Below the pieces are notes generated by a model. That model saw only the letters and a list, made by a program, of their open reading frames with translations, made no database searches and was not told the DNA's origin. DNA of 64,000 nt from Paenalcaligenes sp050487225 (GTDB lineage: Bacteria; Pseudomonadota; Gammaproteobacteria; Burkholderiales; Burkholderiaceae_B), in NCBI RefSeq assembly GCF_050487225.1, contig NZ_JBKQGY010000002.1:685992-749991 (forward strand), read 5' to 3'. Positions 17,107 to 26,718 of the stretch are shown piece by piece. A program made the position numbers and the translations under genes. The first letter of the stretch is position 1; the number at the start of each line of letters is the position of its first letter.

Positions 17107-17730
17107 CTAGTGCGACAGCGCATCCAAGGCCACATTCAGTTCCAACACATTAACGCGCGGTTGCCCCAATACACCCAATTGCTTACCGGCGGTATGCTGT
17201 GCAACCAAAGCCTCAACCACACTAGGCTCAACACCACGCGCTTGCGCCACACGCTTGACCTGTATTGCGGCCGACAACGGACTAATGTGCGGATCAATAC
17301 CTCCACCGGATTGCGTCACCATATCACTAGGTATCAAGGCTGGATCCACACCTTCCCGCTGTGCAACTGCTGTGGTTGTCTCAGCAATGCGTTGTCTTAA
17401 CTCTGGGTTTGTACGAGCTAGATTACTCCCAGACAGCGCCATCGTGTCATATTCTGCGGCCGATGCCCGGGACTGGAAATAACGCGCATCCTCAAAAGGC
17501 TGCGCCACTAGCGATGAGCCCACTATCTTCCCGCCTTGCATCACCAAACTGCCGTTTGCCGTGTCAGGAAATGCGAGTTGCCCCACACCCACAGCAGCCA
17601 GTGGATAGATCAAACCAACGCCTACCAACGCAATGGCAGCTAAACCGAGTGCACCACGTACTACCCCTTTATCAGAGGGCGGCAGCGACTGCTGTGTATC
17701 TGCTACTACTGATGTGTTTTTACTCAACAT
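17107..17730 (-). CDS. kdpC: Potassium-transporting ATPase subunit C
   Basis: A 207-residue KdpC subunit with one N-terminal membrane span (GALGLAAIALVGVGLIYPLAAVGV) and a periplasmic domain. Family signatures are GSSLVAQPFEDARYFQSRASAA, SGSNLARTNPELRQRI, DMVTQSGGGIDPHISPLSA and a C-terminal VNVLELNVALD. It stabilises the KdpA-KdpB complex and increases potassium affinity. The start lies 10 nt after the kdpB stop. The N-terminal cytosolic tail of about 25 residues is a little longer than in E. coli. Confidence 0.95.
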   Translation of the reverse strand: MLSKNTSVVADTQQSLPPSDKGVVRGALGLAAIALVGVGLIYPLAAVGVGQLAFPDTANGSLVMQGGKIVGSSLVAQPFEDARYFQSRASAAEYDTMALSGSNLARTNPELRQRIAETTTAVAQREGVDPALIPSDMVTQSGGGIDPHISPLSAAIQVKRVAQARGVEPSVVEALVAQHTAGKQLGVLGQPRVNVLELNVALDALSH

Positions 17731-17740
17731 ACTCTACCCC

Positions 17741-19783
17741 TTACACCACAAACAAATACGTAATCGCCACATCAATTGCCTTAATCGCAATAAACGGCAA
17801 TACCACACCACCCACGCCATACACCAGCATATTGTTGCGCAACAGTTGCGTCGCACTGGAGGGTTTAAAACGCACCCCTCGCAAGGCCAACGGAATCAAC
17901 AACGGAATGATCAGCGCATTAAAAATCAGCGCCGACAATATGGCACTGGTTGGGCTAGCCAAATTCATGACATTCAGTACGGCCATTTGCGGAATGGCGG
18001 CAGCAAATAGCGCTGGCAAAATCGCAAAATACTTGGAGATGTCATTTGCCAGCGAAAAGGTGGTCAAAGCACCCCGTGTAATGAGCTGCTGCTTACCAAT
18101 TTCCACTACTGACAACAACTTCGTAGGGTCACTATCTAAATCCACCATATTGCCGGCCTCTTTTGCCGCCTGAGTGCCCGAATTCATGGCTAGCCCTATA
18201 TCGGCCTGTGCCAAAGCAGGGGCATCATTGGTGCCATCGCCCACCATCGCCACTAAACGCCCACCCGCCTGCTCGGCTCGTATACGTGCCAACTTGTCTT
18301 CTGGTCTGGCCTCGGCAATGTAATCATCCACCCCTGCTTCTGCAGCGATACTGGCCGCCGTGAGTGGGTTATCTCCGGTGATCATCACCGTTTTAATACC
18401 CATCTCACGCAAGCGAGCGAATCGTTCCTTAATACCGTGTTTGATCACGTCCGATAGCTCAATAACGCCCAGCACAAACTTACCGTCACACACTACTAAT
18501 GGGGTTGCCCCTTTACGCGCCACTTTGGTGACTTTTTCTTCCAGCTCAGACGTAATAGCACCACCCAATTGCCGCACGTGTTGAGTAATGGCATCTATAG
18601 CCCCCTTGCGAATGATGTGACCATTAGGCAGGTCTACACCCGACATGCGGGACTGCGCCGAAAAAGGGACGAAAGTCGCACCTACGGGTTTCATCTGCTC
18701 GCCGTTTTCGCCTTGCGCCAACTGAACGATGGACTTCCCTTCTGGAGTGGGGTCAGCCAAGGAGGCCATTAACGCCGCATGGCTCAACTGCGAAATACCC
18801 ACGCCCGATAACGGATGAAAGGCTGTGGCTTGCCTATCGCCATAGGTGATCGTGCCTGTTTTATCCAATAACAGCACGTCTACATCGCCTGCCACCTCTA
18901 CTGCTTTACCAGATTTCGCCAATACATTGGCCTGTAGGGCTCGATTCATCCCCGCAATACCAATGGCTGGCAACAAACCGCCAATAGTCGTAGGAATCAG
19001 GCACACCAACAGCGCGACCAGCAACACGATATTGATTTCTATGCCTACAAATGCACCGATGAATGGCAAGGTAGTCACGACAATCAAAAAGGTAATGGTC
19101 ATTACTCCCAACAGCAAACCCAAGGCCACTTCGTTAGGCGTTTTTTGCCTATTAGCACCTTCCACCAACGCAATCATCCGGTCTAGGAAACTATGGCCAG
19201 GTTCAGCGGTGATACGCACCACAATGCGATCCGACAACACTTTGGTACCGCCTATCACCCCTGAACGATCCGTACCGGCCTCACGCAACACGGGGGCCGA
19301 TTCACCGGTCACCGCCGCTTCATTCACCGTTGCTAAACCCTCGATTACCTCACCGTCGGCGGGTATCTGCTGCCCTGCTTCCACGACCACAACGTCACCG
19401 GCATGCAACTCAGAGGCAGGAATAAGCTGCTCGTTGCCACATGCATCGACTTTCCTTGCCATCAGGTTTTGACGTGTACGACGCAATGAGGCGGCCTGAC
19501 CTCGTCCCCTAGACTCGGCGACGGCTTCGGCATAATTACCGCAGAGCACTGTCACCAATAAGATCAACGTTACCGACCAGCCAAAACCAGGCTGCGCCCA
19601 CCCTGCCATGGTGGCAACGGCAGTTAGTACTGTGCCTAGCCATACCACTGCCATCACCGGGTTTTGAATAATGTGATGCGGGGCCAACTTAATAAACGCC
19701 GCGCCTAACGTAGAGACAAAACTCTGCAATGCCTGCTGTGACGACGCAGCGCTAGTGTGTTGTTGAGAGGTTGTATTGCTCAT
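17741..19783 (-). CDS. kdpB: Potassium-transporting P-type ATPase subunit B
   Basis: The 680-residue ATP-hydrolysing subunit of the KdpFABC pump, type IA P-type ATPase. It has the actuator motif VTGES, the phosphorylation motif LLLDKTGTIT (the Asp is the acceptor), nucleotide-domain motifs including KGA, and the hinge MVGDGTNDAPAL. Membrane spans include LILLVTVLCGNYAEAVAES and IEINIVLLVALLVCLIPTTIGG; the SANDISKYF-type segment near the C-terminus is present as LANDISKYFAILPALFA. All catalytic motifs are intact. It lies 10 nt from kdpA. Confidence 0.97.
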   Translation of the reverse strand: MSNTTSQQHTSAASSQQALQSFVSTLGAAFIKLAPHHIIQNPVMAVVWLGTVLTAVATMAGWAQPGFGWSVTLILLVTVLCGNYAEAVAESRGRGQAASLRRTRQNLMARKVDACGNEQLIPASELHAGDVVVVEAGQQIPADGEVIEGLATVNEAAVTGESAPVLREAGTDRSGVIGGTKVLSDRIVVRITAEPGHSFLDRMIALVEGANRQKTPNEVALGLLLGVMTITFLIVVTTLPFIGAFVGIEINIVLLVALLVCLIPTTIGGLLPAIGIAGMNRALQANVLAKSGKAVEVAGDVDVLLLDKTGTITYGDRQATAFHPLSGVGISQLSHAALMASLADPTPEGKSIVQLAQGENGEQMKPVGATFVPFSAQSRMSGVDLPNGHIIRKGAIDAITQHVRQLGGAITSELEEKVTKVARKGATPLVVCDGKFVLGVIELSDVIKHGIKERFARLREMGIKTVMITGDNPLTAASIAAEAGVDDYIAEARPEDKLARIRAEQAGGRLVAMVGDGTNDAPALAQADIGLAMNSGTQAAKEAGNMVDLDSDPTKLLSVVEIGKQQLITRGALTTFSLANDISKYFAILPALFAAAIPQMAVLNVMNLASPTSAILSALIFNALIIPLLIPLALRGVRFKPSSATQLLRNNMLVYGVGGVVLPFIAIKAIDVAITYLFVV

Positions 19784-19793
19784 GATGTAATCC

Positions 19794-21503
19794 TCAGCGA
19801 GCGATCAGAGTCAAATGGTCAGCCACAGGGCCAAGCACTAACACGGGCATAAATTGCAGCAATGTCAGCACCACAATCACAGCCACCAAGGTCAACGAGA
19901 ACGTCGGTGTTTCGATTTGCAGGCTGCCGTTACTTTCTGGCGACTGACGTTTACGTGCCAACATCGCAGCAATGGCCAAAGGAATAATAAAAGCCGGATA
20001 ACGCCCTGCCGCCAGCATGAAACTACACGTTGTGTTCCACCACACTGAACCATCGCTTAAGCCTTCAAACCCAGAACCGTTATTGGCAAAGGCAGACACA
20101 TACTCGTAAAACACTTGGCTAATGGCGTGAAAGCCGGGGTTGGTCGTACCCGCCAAACTGGGAAACGACAGTGTTATGGCGGTCAATGTTAAGAGCACCA
20201 AGGGATGCCACAGCAGCAACACACCAAGCAACTTAATTTCAGGTGCTTCAATCTTGCGCCCAAAGAGTTCTGGGGTACGGCCCGTCATCAGCCCCGCTAA
20301 AAACACACCCAACATCAAATACACGAGGAACTGCTGTAAACCGCTACCAATCCCGCCCCAAATTGAGTTAATGAGCATGTCACTTAGCGCGACTAAACCG
20401 GTCAATGGTGCCGCCGAGTCATGCATAGAGTTAACCGAGCCGTTTGAGGTTTGTGTAGTCAATGCCGTCCACAGTGCCGAAGGCTCTGCACCCAACCGCA
20501 CCTCTTTACCTTCCATCAACGCTATATCGGTGCTGGTGGATGAATAGCCCTCGGACCATAGTGCCGCACCTGCTGATACCAGCGACATCAACACCATCGT
20601 CCCAAACACAAAGGCGGCAAACTTTCTGCGGCCAGTAAAAGGGCCAATCATGAACACCACCGATACCGGCACCAAAATTAATGCCAGCGTCTCGAGAAAG
20701 TTAGACAGCGGTGTAGGGTTCTCTAACGGCACCGTGCTGTTTGGGCCATACCACCCACCACCATTAGTACCCAACTGTTTGATCGCCACCATGGGAGCCA
20801 CCGGACCCAATGGGATCTTCTGCTCTGTCATTTCTACGGTGCTATCTAGCGGCGCGACGACTGGCCCACCCTCAAAGGTCGCCGGCACACCCTGACTGGT
20901 CAGCAACACCGACCACACCAAACACAGCGGCAACATGAAACGGAAGGTAGGGCGAATCACGTCAGCCCAGTAATTACCCATATCTACAGGCTCGTGGCTA
21001 TGCGCGTCCGCTTTACGTGCTTCGGCATTACGCCCGCCAAACAACCCACGCAATGTTGCCGCCACTAAGGCTAGCCCCATCATGGGCGTGATGACTTGCA
21101 ATGCAATGATGCCCATCATATGGCTCAAGTACGAAAGCTGCGCCTGACCCGCATAATGCTGTTGGTTGGTATTGGTTAAGAAGGAAACCATGGTGTGCAG
21201 TGCCAAATCCCAGCTCATATTGGGAGCATCATTGGGATTAAGCGGTAACCACGCTTGCGTCATCAACATGACCCACACAATGATGGCCAGTACCACGTTG
21301 CTCAACACAAAGGCAGCGGCGTAACCACGCCAGCTCATCCCTCGTTTGGGATTTGTGCCTATCAGTGCGTACAAGGGGCGCTCTAACCAACTAAACAGCG
21401 CATCGCTACGCATTGGCTCCCCACGCATCACCGCTGCCAAATACCGACCTAGCGGCCAACCCAATGAAATGGCTAAGGCAAATACCAGAAGAAATTCGGT
21501 CAT
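19794..21503 (-). CDS. kdpA: Potassium-transporting ATPase subunit A
   Basis: The 569-residue channel-like subunit that binds and passes K+. The four pore-loop regions are visible: SFLTNTNQQHYAG, LGTNGGGWYGPNSTVPLENP, TTQTSNGSVNSMHDS and FANNGSGFEGLS. The second loop keeps the GGG core, but the following residues WYGPNSTVPLENP differ from the FFNANSSHPFENP of E. coli as I remember it. Ten hydrophobic spans are plausible. It is the first recognised gene of the kdp operon; no classical kdpF is seen upstream. Confidence 0.96.
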   Translation of the reverse strand: MTEFLLVFALAISLGWPLGRYLAAVMRGEPMRSDALFSWLERPLYALIGTNPKRGMSWRGYAAAFVLSNVVLAIIVWVMLMTQAWLPLNPNDAPNMSWDLALHTMVSFLTNTNQQHYAGQAQLSYLSHMMGIIALQVITPMMGLALVAATLRGLFGGRNAEARKADAHSHEPVDMGNYWADVIRPTFRFMLPLCLVWSVLLTSQGVPATFEGGPVVAPLDSTVEMTEQKIPLGPVAPMVAIKQLGTNGGGWYGPNSTVPLENPTPLSNFLETLALILVPVSVVFMIGPFTGRRKFAAFVFGTMVLMSLVSAGAALWSEGYSSTSTDIALMEGKEVRLGAEPSALWTALTTQTSNGSVNSMHDSAAPLTGLVALSDMLINSIWGGIGSGLQQFLVYLMLGVFLAGLMTGRTPELFGRKIEAPEIKLLGVLLLWHPLVLLTLTAITLSFPSLAGTTNPGFHAISQVFYEYVSAFANNGSGFEGLSDGSVWWNTTCSFMLAAGRYPAFIIPLAIAAMLARKRQSPESNGSLQIETPTFSLTLVAVIVVLTLLQFMPVLVLGPVADHLTLIAR

Positions 21504-21637
21504 GATTTGCCTCCACTCGCGCGTAGAGCTGGGCAGTGAGTCGCCTGAGCATACCCGTTAGCCGGTAGCACAACGACCCATGCACCACCGCAACCTGCGA
21601 TGGCACCTATTCGGTTTGTAGAAAATATAAGGCGCAT
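21500..21637 (-). CDS. Possible 45-residue leader or KdpF-like ORF overlapping kdpA
   Basis: An ATG at 21637 opens a 45-codon frame that ends in TGA overlapping the kdpA ATG (ATGA), the layout of translational coupling. The peptide has a short non-polar stretch (IGAIAGCGGAWVVVLPANGYA) but is unlike classical KdpF, which is about 29 residues and almost wholly hydrophobic. The upstream ribosome site is weak (GAAAAGAAC). It may be a coupled leader peptide, a divergent small subunit or chance. Confidence 0.25.
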   Translation of the reverse strand: MRLIFSTNRIGAIAGCGGAWVVVLPANGYAQATHCPALRASGGKS

Positions 21638-21861
21638 GTTCTTTTCGCTTCAGAATGGCGAAATTGCCATGCACAAATAGTAATCAGCCCCCTTTTTTCT
21701 GATCGTAACTTCTGCGTAAATTTTGATGGCTTAACGCGGCTGGATTAACGACCTTGCCCAGCCACACCCTCGGCATTGTGCTGTCACAATGCTCACTCAA
21801 TGGGTAGCTAAAAACCTTCCAGACACATTCACCTCTGACAGACTGCCGCTGATAAATTGCG
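21638..21861. other. Non-coding spacer between kdp operon and ssb
   Basis: With the preceding uncertain small ORF, the whole kdpA-ssb gap is about 420 nt. This part must contain the kdp promoter reading leftward and the KdpE binding site, but no convincing -35/-10 pair or direct repeat was found by eye. No protein-like frame was seen. Confidence 0.4.
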
Positions 21862-21894
21862 AAAAAAAGCCCAGCGCGACATAGTCGGCTGGGC
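21862..21894 (-). terminator. Rho-independent terminator of ssb
   Basis: Read on the minus strand, GCCCAGC and GCTGGGC form a 7-bp stem with a 12-nt loop followed by seven T (plus-strand A-run 21862-21868). It lies about 30 nt after the ssb stop. Confidence 0.9.
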
Positions 21895-21923
21895 GTTGTG
21901 TACTGCGCGATGGTGACGAAACC

Positions 21924-22433
21924 TTAGAACGGAATATCGTCATCCATATCAGCCAAGTTATCCACAGGAGCTTGGTATGGGTTCGCAGCTTGCTGCTGAC
22001 GTGGGGCTTGTTGAGGAGCCGCAGCACGTTGTTGCTGTTGTTGTGGTGCACGGGGAGCGCTGTAGTCACCGCCACCGAAATCAGCATCGCCACCACCATC
22101 ACGACCACCTAGCATTTGCATTTGGTCAGCGATGATTTCAGTGGTGTAGTTATCTTTACCGTCTTGGCCTTGCCATTTGCGTGTGCGCAGACGGCCTTCT
22201 ACGTAAACCGAACGGCCTTTTTTCAGGTACTCGCCAGCGATTTCAGCCAGGCGGTTGTAAAACACCACACGGTGCCACTCGGTTTCCTCACGGCGTTCGC
22301 CGCTGTTTCGATCTTTCCAGTTTGAGGTAGTGGCAATAGAGATGTTGCAAATGGCATTGCCTTCTGCGCCATAACGTACTTCGGGATCACGACCCAAGTT
22401 GCCCACCAAAATTACCTTGTTTACCGATGCCAT
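21924..22433 (-). CDS. ssb: Single-stranded DNA-binding protein
   Basis: A 169-residue SSB. The OB-fold covers residues 1-110 (ASVNKVILVGNLGRDPEVRY, TEWHRVVFYNRLAEIAGEYLKKG, SVYVEGRLRTRKWQGQDG). A Gln/Pro/Gly-rich disordered tail follows, ending in the acidic tip DMDDDIPF that recruits partner proteins. I chose the ATG at 22433 (AGGA 8 nt upstream) because it gives the standard N-terminus; an ATG further upstream adds a non-homologous 18 residues. It sits in the usual ssb / MFS / uvrA order of Burkholderiales. Confidence 0.96.
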   Translation of the reverse strand: MASVNKVILVGNLGRDPEVRYGAEGNAICNISIATTSNWKDRNSGERREETEWHRVVFYNRLAEIAGEYLKKGRSVYVEGRLRTRKWQGQDGKDNYTTEIIADQMQMLGGRDGGGDADFGGGDYSAPRAPQQQQQRAAAPQQAPRQQQAANPYQAPVDNLADMDDDIPF

Positions 22434-22549
22434 GACTGTATCCTGTTCAAAAAATCTATAACCCGTATTATCTACGATCGTCCCCACTTAGACCATGCCA
22501 CACCATATATTTACGGATGGCCATAGTCGTGCGGCCTGCTATCTGTTAT

Positions 22550-23758
22550 TTAGTCTGGTGTTTGCAGACCACGCCCCAGCACCAACCATGAGATGGCCAA
22601 TGCGGCGCCTAACCACAATACGATTTGGGGGCCTTGTTGAGCAGCCAATATACCGCCCACTACACCACCACCAAATACGCCTAACGACTGCGACATGTTG
22701 TAAAAGCCTAGTGCCAAGCCTTTATATTCAGCCGGTGCCTGACGCGACACCAACGAAGGTTGCAATGCTTCCAACACGTTAAATGCGACAAAAAACAGCA
22801 CCAGTAATGCCATCAGCCCCCAGAAGTGGTGGATCACCACAGGCATGACTAACAATACCAATGCCAACAACAACACCATCTTCATCAGAATGGCTTGATG
22901 GCACTTACGCGTTTCAGTGTAAAACACCACCGGAACCATAAACAGGAAAGATACCAGAATCACCGGTAAATACACTTTCCACAACGTTGCTGTCTGTAAG
23001 CCGCCGGTTTGCTCCAGCAAACCTGGCACCACCATAAACATCATCATCAAGATGGCGTGCAAGACAAACACACCGTAGTTCAGGCGCAGCAGGTTACGGT
23101 CTGACAGCACATCGCTGGCTTTGGCGGATTGCAGTACAGGGATGACTTGCTCGGCCGCTGGCACCACAAAGGCTGCCAGCAACATACAGATAAAGCCCAA
23201 GATACTGATTGCCCAGAATAAACCTGATAACCCGAACTGCCCAACCAACACAGGCGACAAGACCAGAGACAAGGCAAAGGACAACCCAATCGACGCCCCC
23301 ACCATCGCCATGGCTCGGGTACGTACCTCGGGGCGTGTCGCATCAGCTACCCAAGCGGTAATGGCGGCAGACACCGCACCCAACCCTTGCAGTACCCTAC
23401 CCACAATGATGCCGTCTACGCTCTCGGACAGCGCACAGACTATGCCCCCCACGATAAAGAGCAGCATGCCCGCCACGATCACGGGTCGGCGACCAAAACG
23501 ATCCGACGCCATGCCTAGCGGGATTTGCATAAGGGCTTGCGTTAGCCCATACGCCCCCAAGGCTATCCCCACTTTCATGGCATCTTGCCCGCCCACCAAA
23601 CTGCTTGCCGCGACGGCAAACACAGGCGTTAGCAAGAACAATCCCAACATGCGTGTGGCAAACAACCACGCCAACATGGTGCTGGTACGACGTTCCTGTG
23701 GGGTCAAACTTAAGCGCTCAGGGCGACTACCCATTTTTTTATTTTCTGTATGACTCAT
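22550..23758 (-). CDS. MFS transporter, YajR-like
   Basis: A 402-residue major facilitator with twelve predicted spans. Motif A is present after the second span (GMASDRFGRRPVI), with a second-half equivalent less clear. The N-terminal 35 residues are polar (SHTENKKMGSRPERLSLTPQERR), then spans begin with LFATRMLGLFLLTPVFAV. This MFS gene is a fixed neighbour of uvrA in betaproteobacteria and resembles YajR, but lacks the extra C-terminal domain of E. coli YajR. The substrate is unknown. The ATG at 23758 is preferred; a longer frame to 23812 overlaps the uvrA promoter region. Confidence 0.87.
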   Translation of the reverse strand: MSHTENKKMGSRPERLSLTPQERRTSTMLAWLFATRMLGLFLLTPVFAVAASSLVGGQDAMKVGIALGAYGLTQALMQIPLGMASDRFGRRPVIVAGMLLFIVGGIVCALSESVDGIIVGRVLQGLGAVSAAITAWVADATRPEVRTRAMAMVGASIGLSFALSLVLSPVLVGQFGLSGLFWAISILGFICMLLAAFVVPAAEQVIPVLQSAKASDVLSDRNLLRLNYGVFVLHAILMMMFMVVPGLLEQTGGLQTATLWKVYLPVILVSFLFMVPVVFYTETRKCHQAILMKMVLLLALVLLVMPVVIHHFWGLMALLVLFFVAFNVLEALQPSLVSRQAPAEYKGLALGFYNMSQSLGVFGGGVVGGILAAQQGPQIVLWLGAALAISWLVLGRGLQTPD

Positions 23759-23872
23759 GCAACACTCTATTCTTACACTTCTTTGTGCAGTGCTATGCCA
23801 GACTTTTGGCACAAAAATGGCCTAACAGGCTATAGTAACAAGTTACCCTTTTAAAGCCCTAGACCCACGACG

Positions 23873-26707
23873 ATGGACGCAATACGTATCCGAGGTGCGC
23901 GCACGCATAACCTCAAAAACCTGTCAGTAGATTTGCCCCGCCATGAACTGGTGGTGATTACCGGTTTGTCCGGCTCAGGCAAGTCTTCCTTGGCATTTGA
24001 TACGTTGTATGCGGAGGGCCAGCGTCGCTATGTAGAAAGCTTGTCGGCCTACGCCAGACAATTTCTACAACTGATGGACAAGCCTGATGTTGATTTGATT
24101 GAAGGCTTATCCCCTGCGATCTCCATCGAGCAAAAAGCAGCCGGACACAATCCGCGTTCTACGGTTGGTACTACCACCGAAATACACGATTATTTGCGCC
24201 TATTGTACGCTCGTACTGGCACTCCTCATTGTCCAGAACACCACTTGCCGCTGCAAATGCAAAATGTCAGCCAAATGGTGGACCAAACACTGGCGTTGCC
24301 TGAAGAAACGCGTATTGCGATTTTGGCGCCGGTATTGCGCGCAACGCATGACGAATTCGAACAACAACGTCGTGCTCTGCAAGCCCAAGGTTTTGTGCGT
24401 TTGCGTGTCAACGGTGAAATGGGTGCTATTGAAGACATTCAAGCCCCTGCCCCCGACAGCTCTGCGCTGGTAGAGGTGGTAGTAGACCGCTTGCGCGTCA
24501 AACCCGACAGCGCACAGCGATTGGCTGAAAGTTTTGACACGGCCCTAGAGTTATCCCAAGGCCGCGTTACCGTTCTGAATCTAGATACCTCAGACGAACT
24601 ACAGTTCAGTAACCACTACGCCTGCCCGTTGTGTGATTACCAGCTAAACGAGTTAGAGCCACGCTTATTCAGCTTTAACAACCCTGCGGGTGCTTGCCCA
24701 GATTGCAGCGGTTTAGGTTTGGTGGACTTTTTTGATCCCCAACGCGTGGTCGCGTTTCCTGACCTAAGCTTAGCAAGCGGAGCTATCAGCGGTTGGGATA
24801 AACGTAATGCCTTTACCCACACTCTGCTAACTAGCTTAGCGGCTCACTATGACTTCGATCTGGACACTCCGTTCGAAGAACTGCCTGAAGCCATACGCCA
24901 ATGCATTTTGTACGGGTCGAATAACGAAGAAATCGCCTTCTTGTACTTAAATGAGAAAGGCAAAACCACCGTCAAACGCCACGCGTTTGAAGGCGTAATC
25001 CCGAATTTAGAACGCCGTTGGCGCGAGACCGACTCGCCTGCCGTGCGTGAAGAGCTGTCTAAGCTGCGTCGCACCCAACAGTGCCCGTCGTGTCATGGCT
25101 CCCGTCTACGCACCGAAGCTCGTAACGTACTGCTGGGCGAGAATGACCCGCGCGCTATCTACGAAGTCGAAGCTATGTCGTTGGCCGACTGCCAGCACTG
25201 GTTTGGTGCGTTGCAATTGAGTGGCGCTAAAAAAGAAATCGCTGAACGCATCGTGCAAGAAATTTTGGCGCGACTGCAGTTCCTGAATAACGTGGGGTTG
25301 AATTACCTATCGTTAGACCGCAGCGCCGACACCATCTCTGGCGGTGAATCGCAACGCATTCGTTTGGCCAGCCAAATTGGTTCGGGCTTAACCGGCGTGA
25401 TGTACGTACTGGATGAGCCATCCATTGGTTTGCACCAACGCGACAACGATCGCTTGATTGATACTCTCAAGCGTTTGCGCGATCTGGGTAATAGCGTAAT
25501 TGTGGTGGAGCATGACGAAGACATGATCCGCCAAGCTGACTTCATCGTGGATATGGGCCCCGGCGCCGGTGAACACGGTGGTCACATCGTCGCTGCAGGC
25601 ACACCAGACGTTATTTTGCAGTCACCCAAGTCCCTTACCGGACAATACCTAAGCGGCCAGAAGCGCATTGCTATCCCCGCGCGCCGCCCTGTCACGCCGG
25701 ATATGCCTGAATTGGTATTGCGCGGCGCCAGTGGCAACAACCTAAAATCGGTAGATCTGCATATTCCTGCCGGCCGGTTTGTGTGTATCAGTGGCGTGTC
25801 TGGCTCGGGTAAATCTACGCTGATCAACGATACGTTGGCGACGGCGCTGTCACAGCATTATCACCGCGCGCAAACAGAACCAGCCCCTTACCTAGGTTTG
25901 GAAGGGCTGGAACACTTCGACAAAGTGATTAACGTAGACCAAAGCCCTATTGGTCGCACACCACGCAGTAACCCCGCCACCTACACCGGTCTGTTCACCA
26001 CCATTCGTGAACTGTTTGCAGGCGTTCCTGAAGCGCGTGCGCGTGGCTACGACCCAGGTCGTTTCTCGTTTAACGTCAAAGGTGGCCGTTGCGAAGCGTG
26101 CCAGGGTGACGGCGTGATGAAGGTAGAAATGCACTTTCTGCCCGATATCTACGTACCTTGCGATATTTGTCACGGTAAACGCTACAACCGCGAAACCTTG
26201 GACATTCAGTACCGCGGCAAAAACATCAGCGAAGTGCTAGACCTGACTGTTGATCAAGCACTGACTTTCTTTGGTGCTGTGCCTGCCATTGCCCGTAAAC
26301 TAGACACCTTGATGGATGTGGGCCTGTCGTACCTGCGTTTAGGCCAAAGTGCGACCACCCTATCGGGCGGTGAAGCCCAACGTGTGAAACTGGCGCTGGA
26401 GTTATCCCGACGCAGCACAGGTCGTACCTTCTACATATTGGATGAACCCACGACTGGGCTGCACTTCCAAGACATCGCGCTACTGCTGGATGTATTGAAT
26501 AAGCTGGTGGATGCGGGCAATACGGTGGTGATTATTGAGCACAATCTAGACGTCATCAAAACAGCCGATTGGGTCATTGATATGGGGCCAGAAGGCGGTG
26601 CTGCAGGCGGCCAGATCGTCGCACAAGGCACGCCTGAGGTGATTGCATCCACCCCCGAAAGCCATACTGGGCATTATTTGCAGGCACTACTCACAGTGCC
26701 TGCCTAA
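23873..26707 (+). CDS. uvrA: Excinuclease ABC subunit A
   Basis: The 944-residue DNA-damage recognition ATPase of nucleotide excision repair. It has two ABC modules: Walker A GLSGSGKSS (31-39) and GVSGSGKST, signatures SGGESQRIRLA and LSGGEAQRVKLA, and Walker B segments YVLDEPSIGLHQRD and YILDEPTTGLHFQD. Zinc-binding Cys sets appear in CPLCDYQ...CPDCSGLG and CEACQGDG...CDICHGKRYN. Length and motifs are complete. The gene converges with dgt with only 11 nt between stops and no visible terminator. No LexA-like site was recognised upstream. Confidence 0.98.
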   Translation: MDAIRIRGARTHNLKNLSVDLPRHELVVITGLSGSGKSSLAFDTLYAEGQRRYVESLSAYARQFLQLMDKPDVDLIEGLSPAISIEQKAAGHNPRSTVGTTTEIHDYLRLLYARTGTPHCPEHHLPLQMQNVSQMVDQTLALPEETRIAILAPVLRATHDEFEQQRRALQAQGFVRLRVNGEMGAIEDIQAPAPDSSALVEVVVDRLRVKPDSAQRLAESFDTALELSQGRVTVLNLDTSDELQFSNHYACPLCDYQLNELEPRLFSFNNPAGACPDCSGLGLVDFFDPQRVVAFPDLSLASGAISGWDKRNAFTHTLLTSLAAHYDFDLDTPFEELPEAIRQCILYGSNNEEIAFLYLNEKGKTTVKRHAFEGVIPNLERRWRETDSPAVREELSKLRRTQQCPSCHGSRLRTEARNVLLGENDPRAIYEVEAMSLADCQHWFGALQLSGAKKEIAERIVQEILARLQFLNNVGLNYLSLDRSADTISGGESQRIRLASQIGSGLTGVMYVLDEPSIGLHQRDNDRLIDTLKRLRDLGNSVIVVEHDEDMIRQADFIVDMGPGAGEHGGHIVAAGTPDVILQSPKSLTGQYLSGQKRIAIPARRPVTPDMPELVLRGASGNNLKSVDLHIPAGRFVCISGVSGSGKSTLINDTLATALSQHYHRAQTEPAPYLGLEGLEHFDKVINVDQSPIGRTPRSNPATYTGLFTTIRELFAGVPEARARGYDPGRFSFNVKGGRCEACQGDGVMKVEMHFLPDIYVPCDICHGKRYNRETLDIQYRGKNISEVLDLTVDQALTFFGAVPAIARKLDTLMDVGLSYLRLGQSATTLSGGEAQRVKLALELSRRSTGRTFYILDEPTTGLHFQDIALLLDVLNKLVDAGNTVVIIEHNLDVIKTADWVIDMGPEGGAAGGQIVAQGTPEVIASTPESHTGHYLQALLTVPA

Positions 26708-26718
26708 ACGCTTAACCA

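Noticed and set aside
23759..23872. LexA/SOS box or strong promoter before uvrA
   Set aside because: No CTG-N10-CAG site was found. A TTGGCA and TATAGT pair exists but with a 19-nt spacer, too weak to report as a feature.
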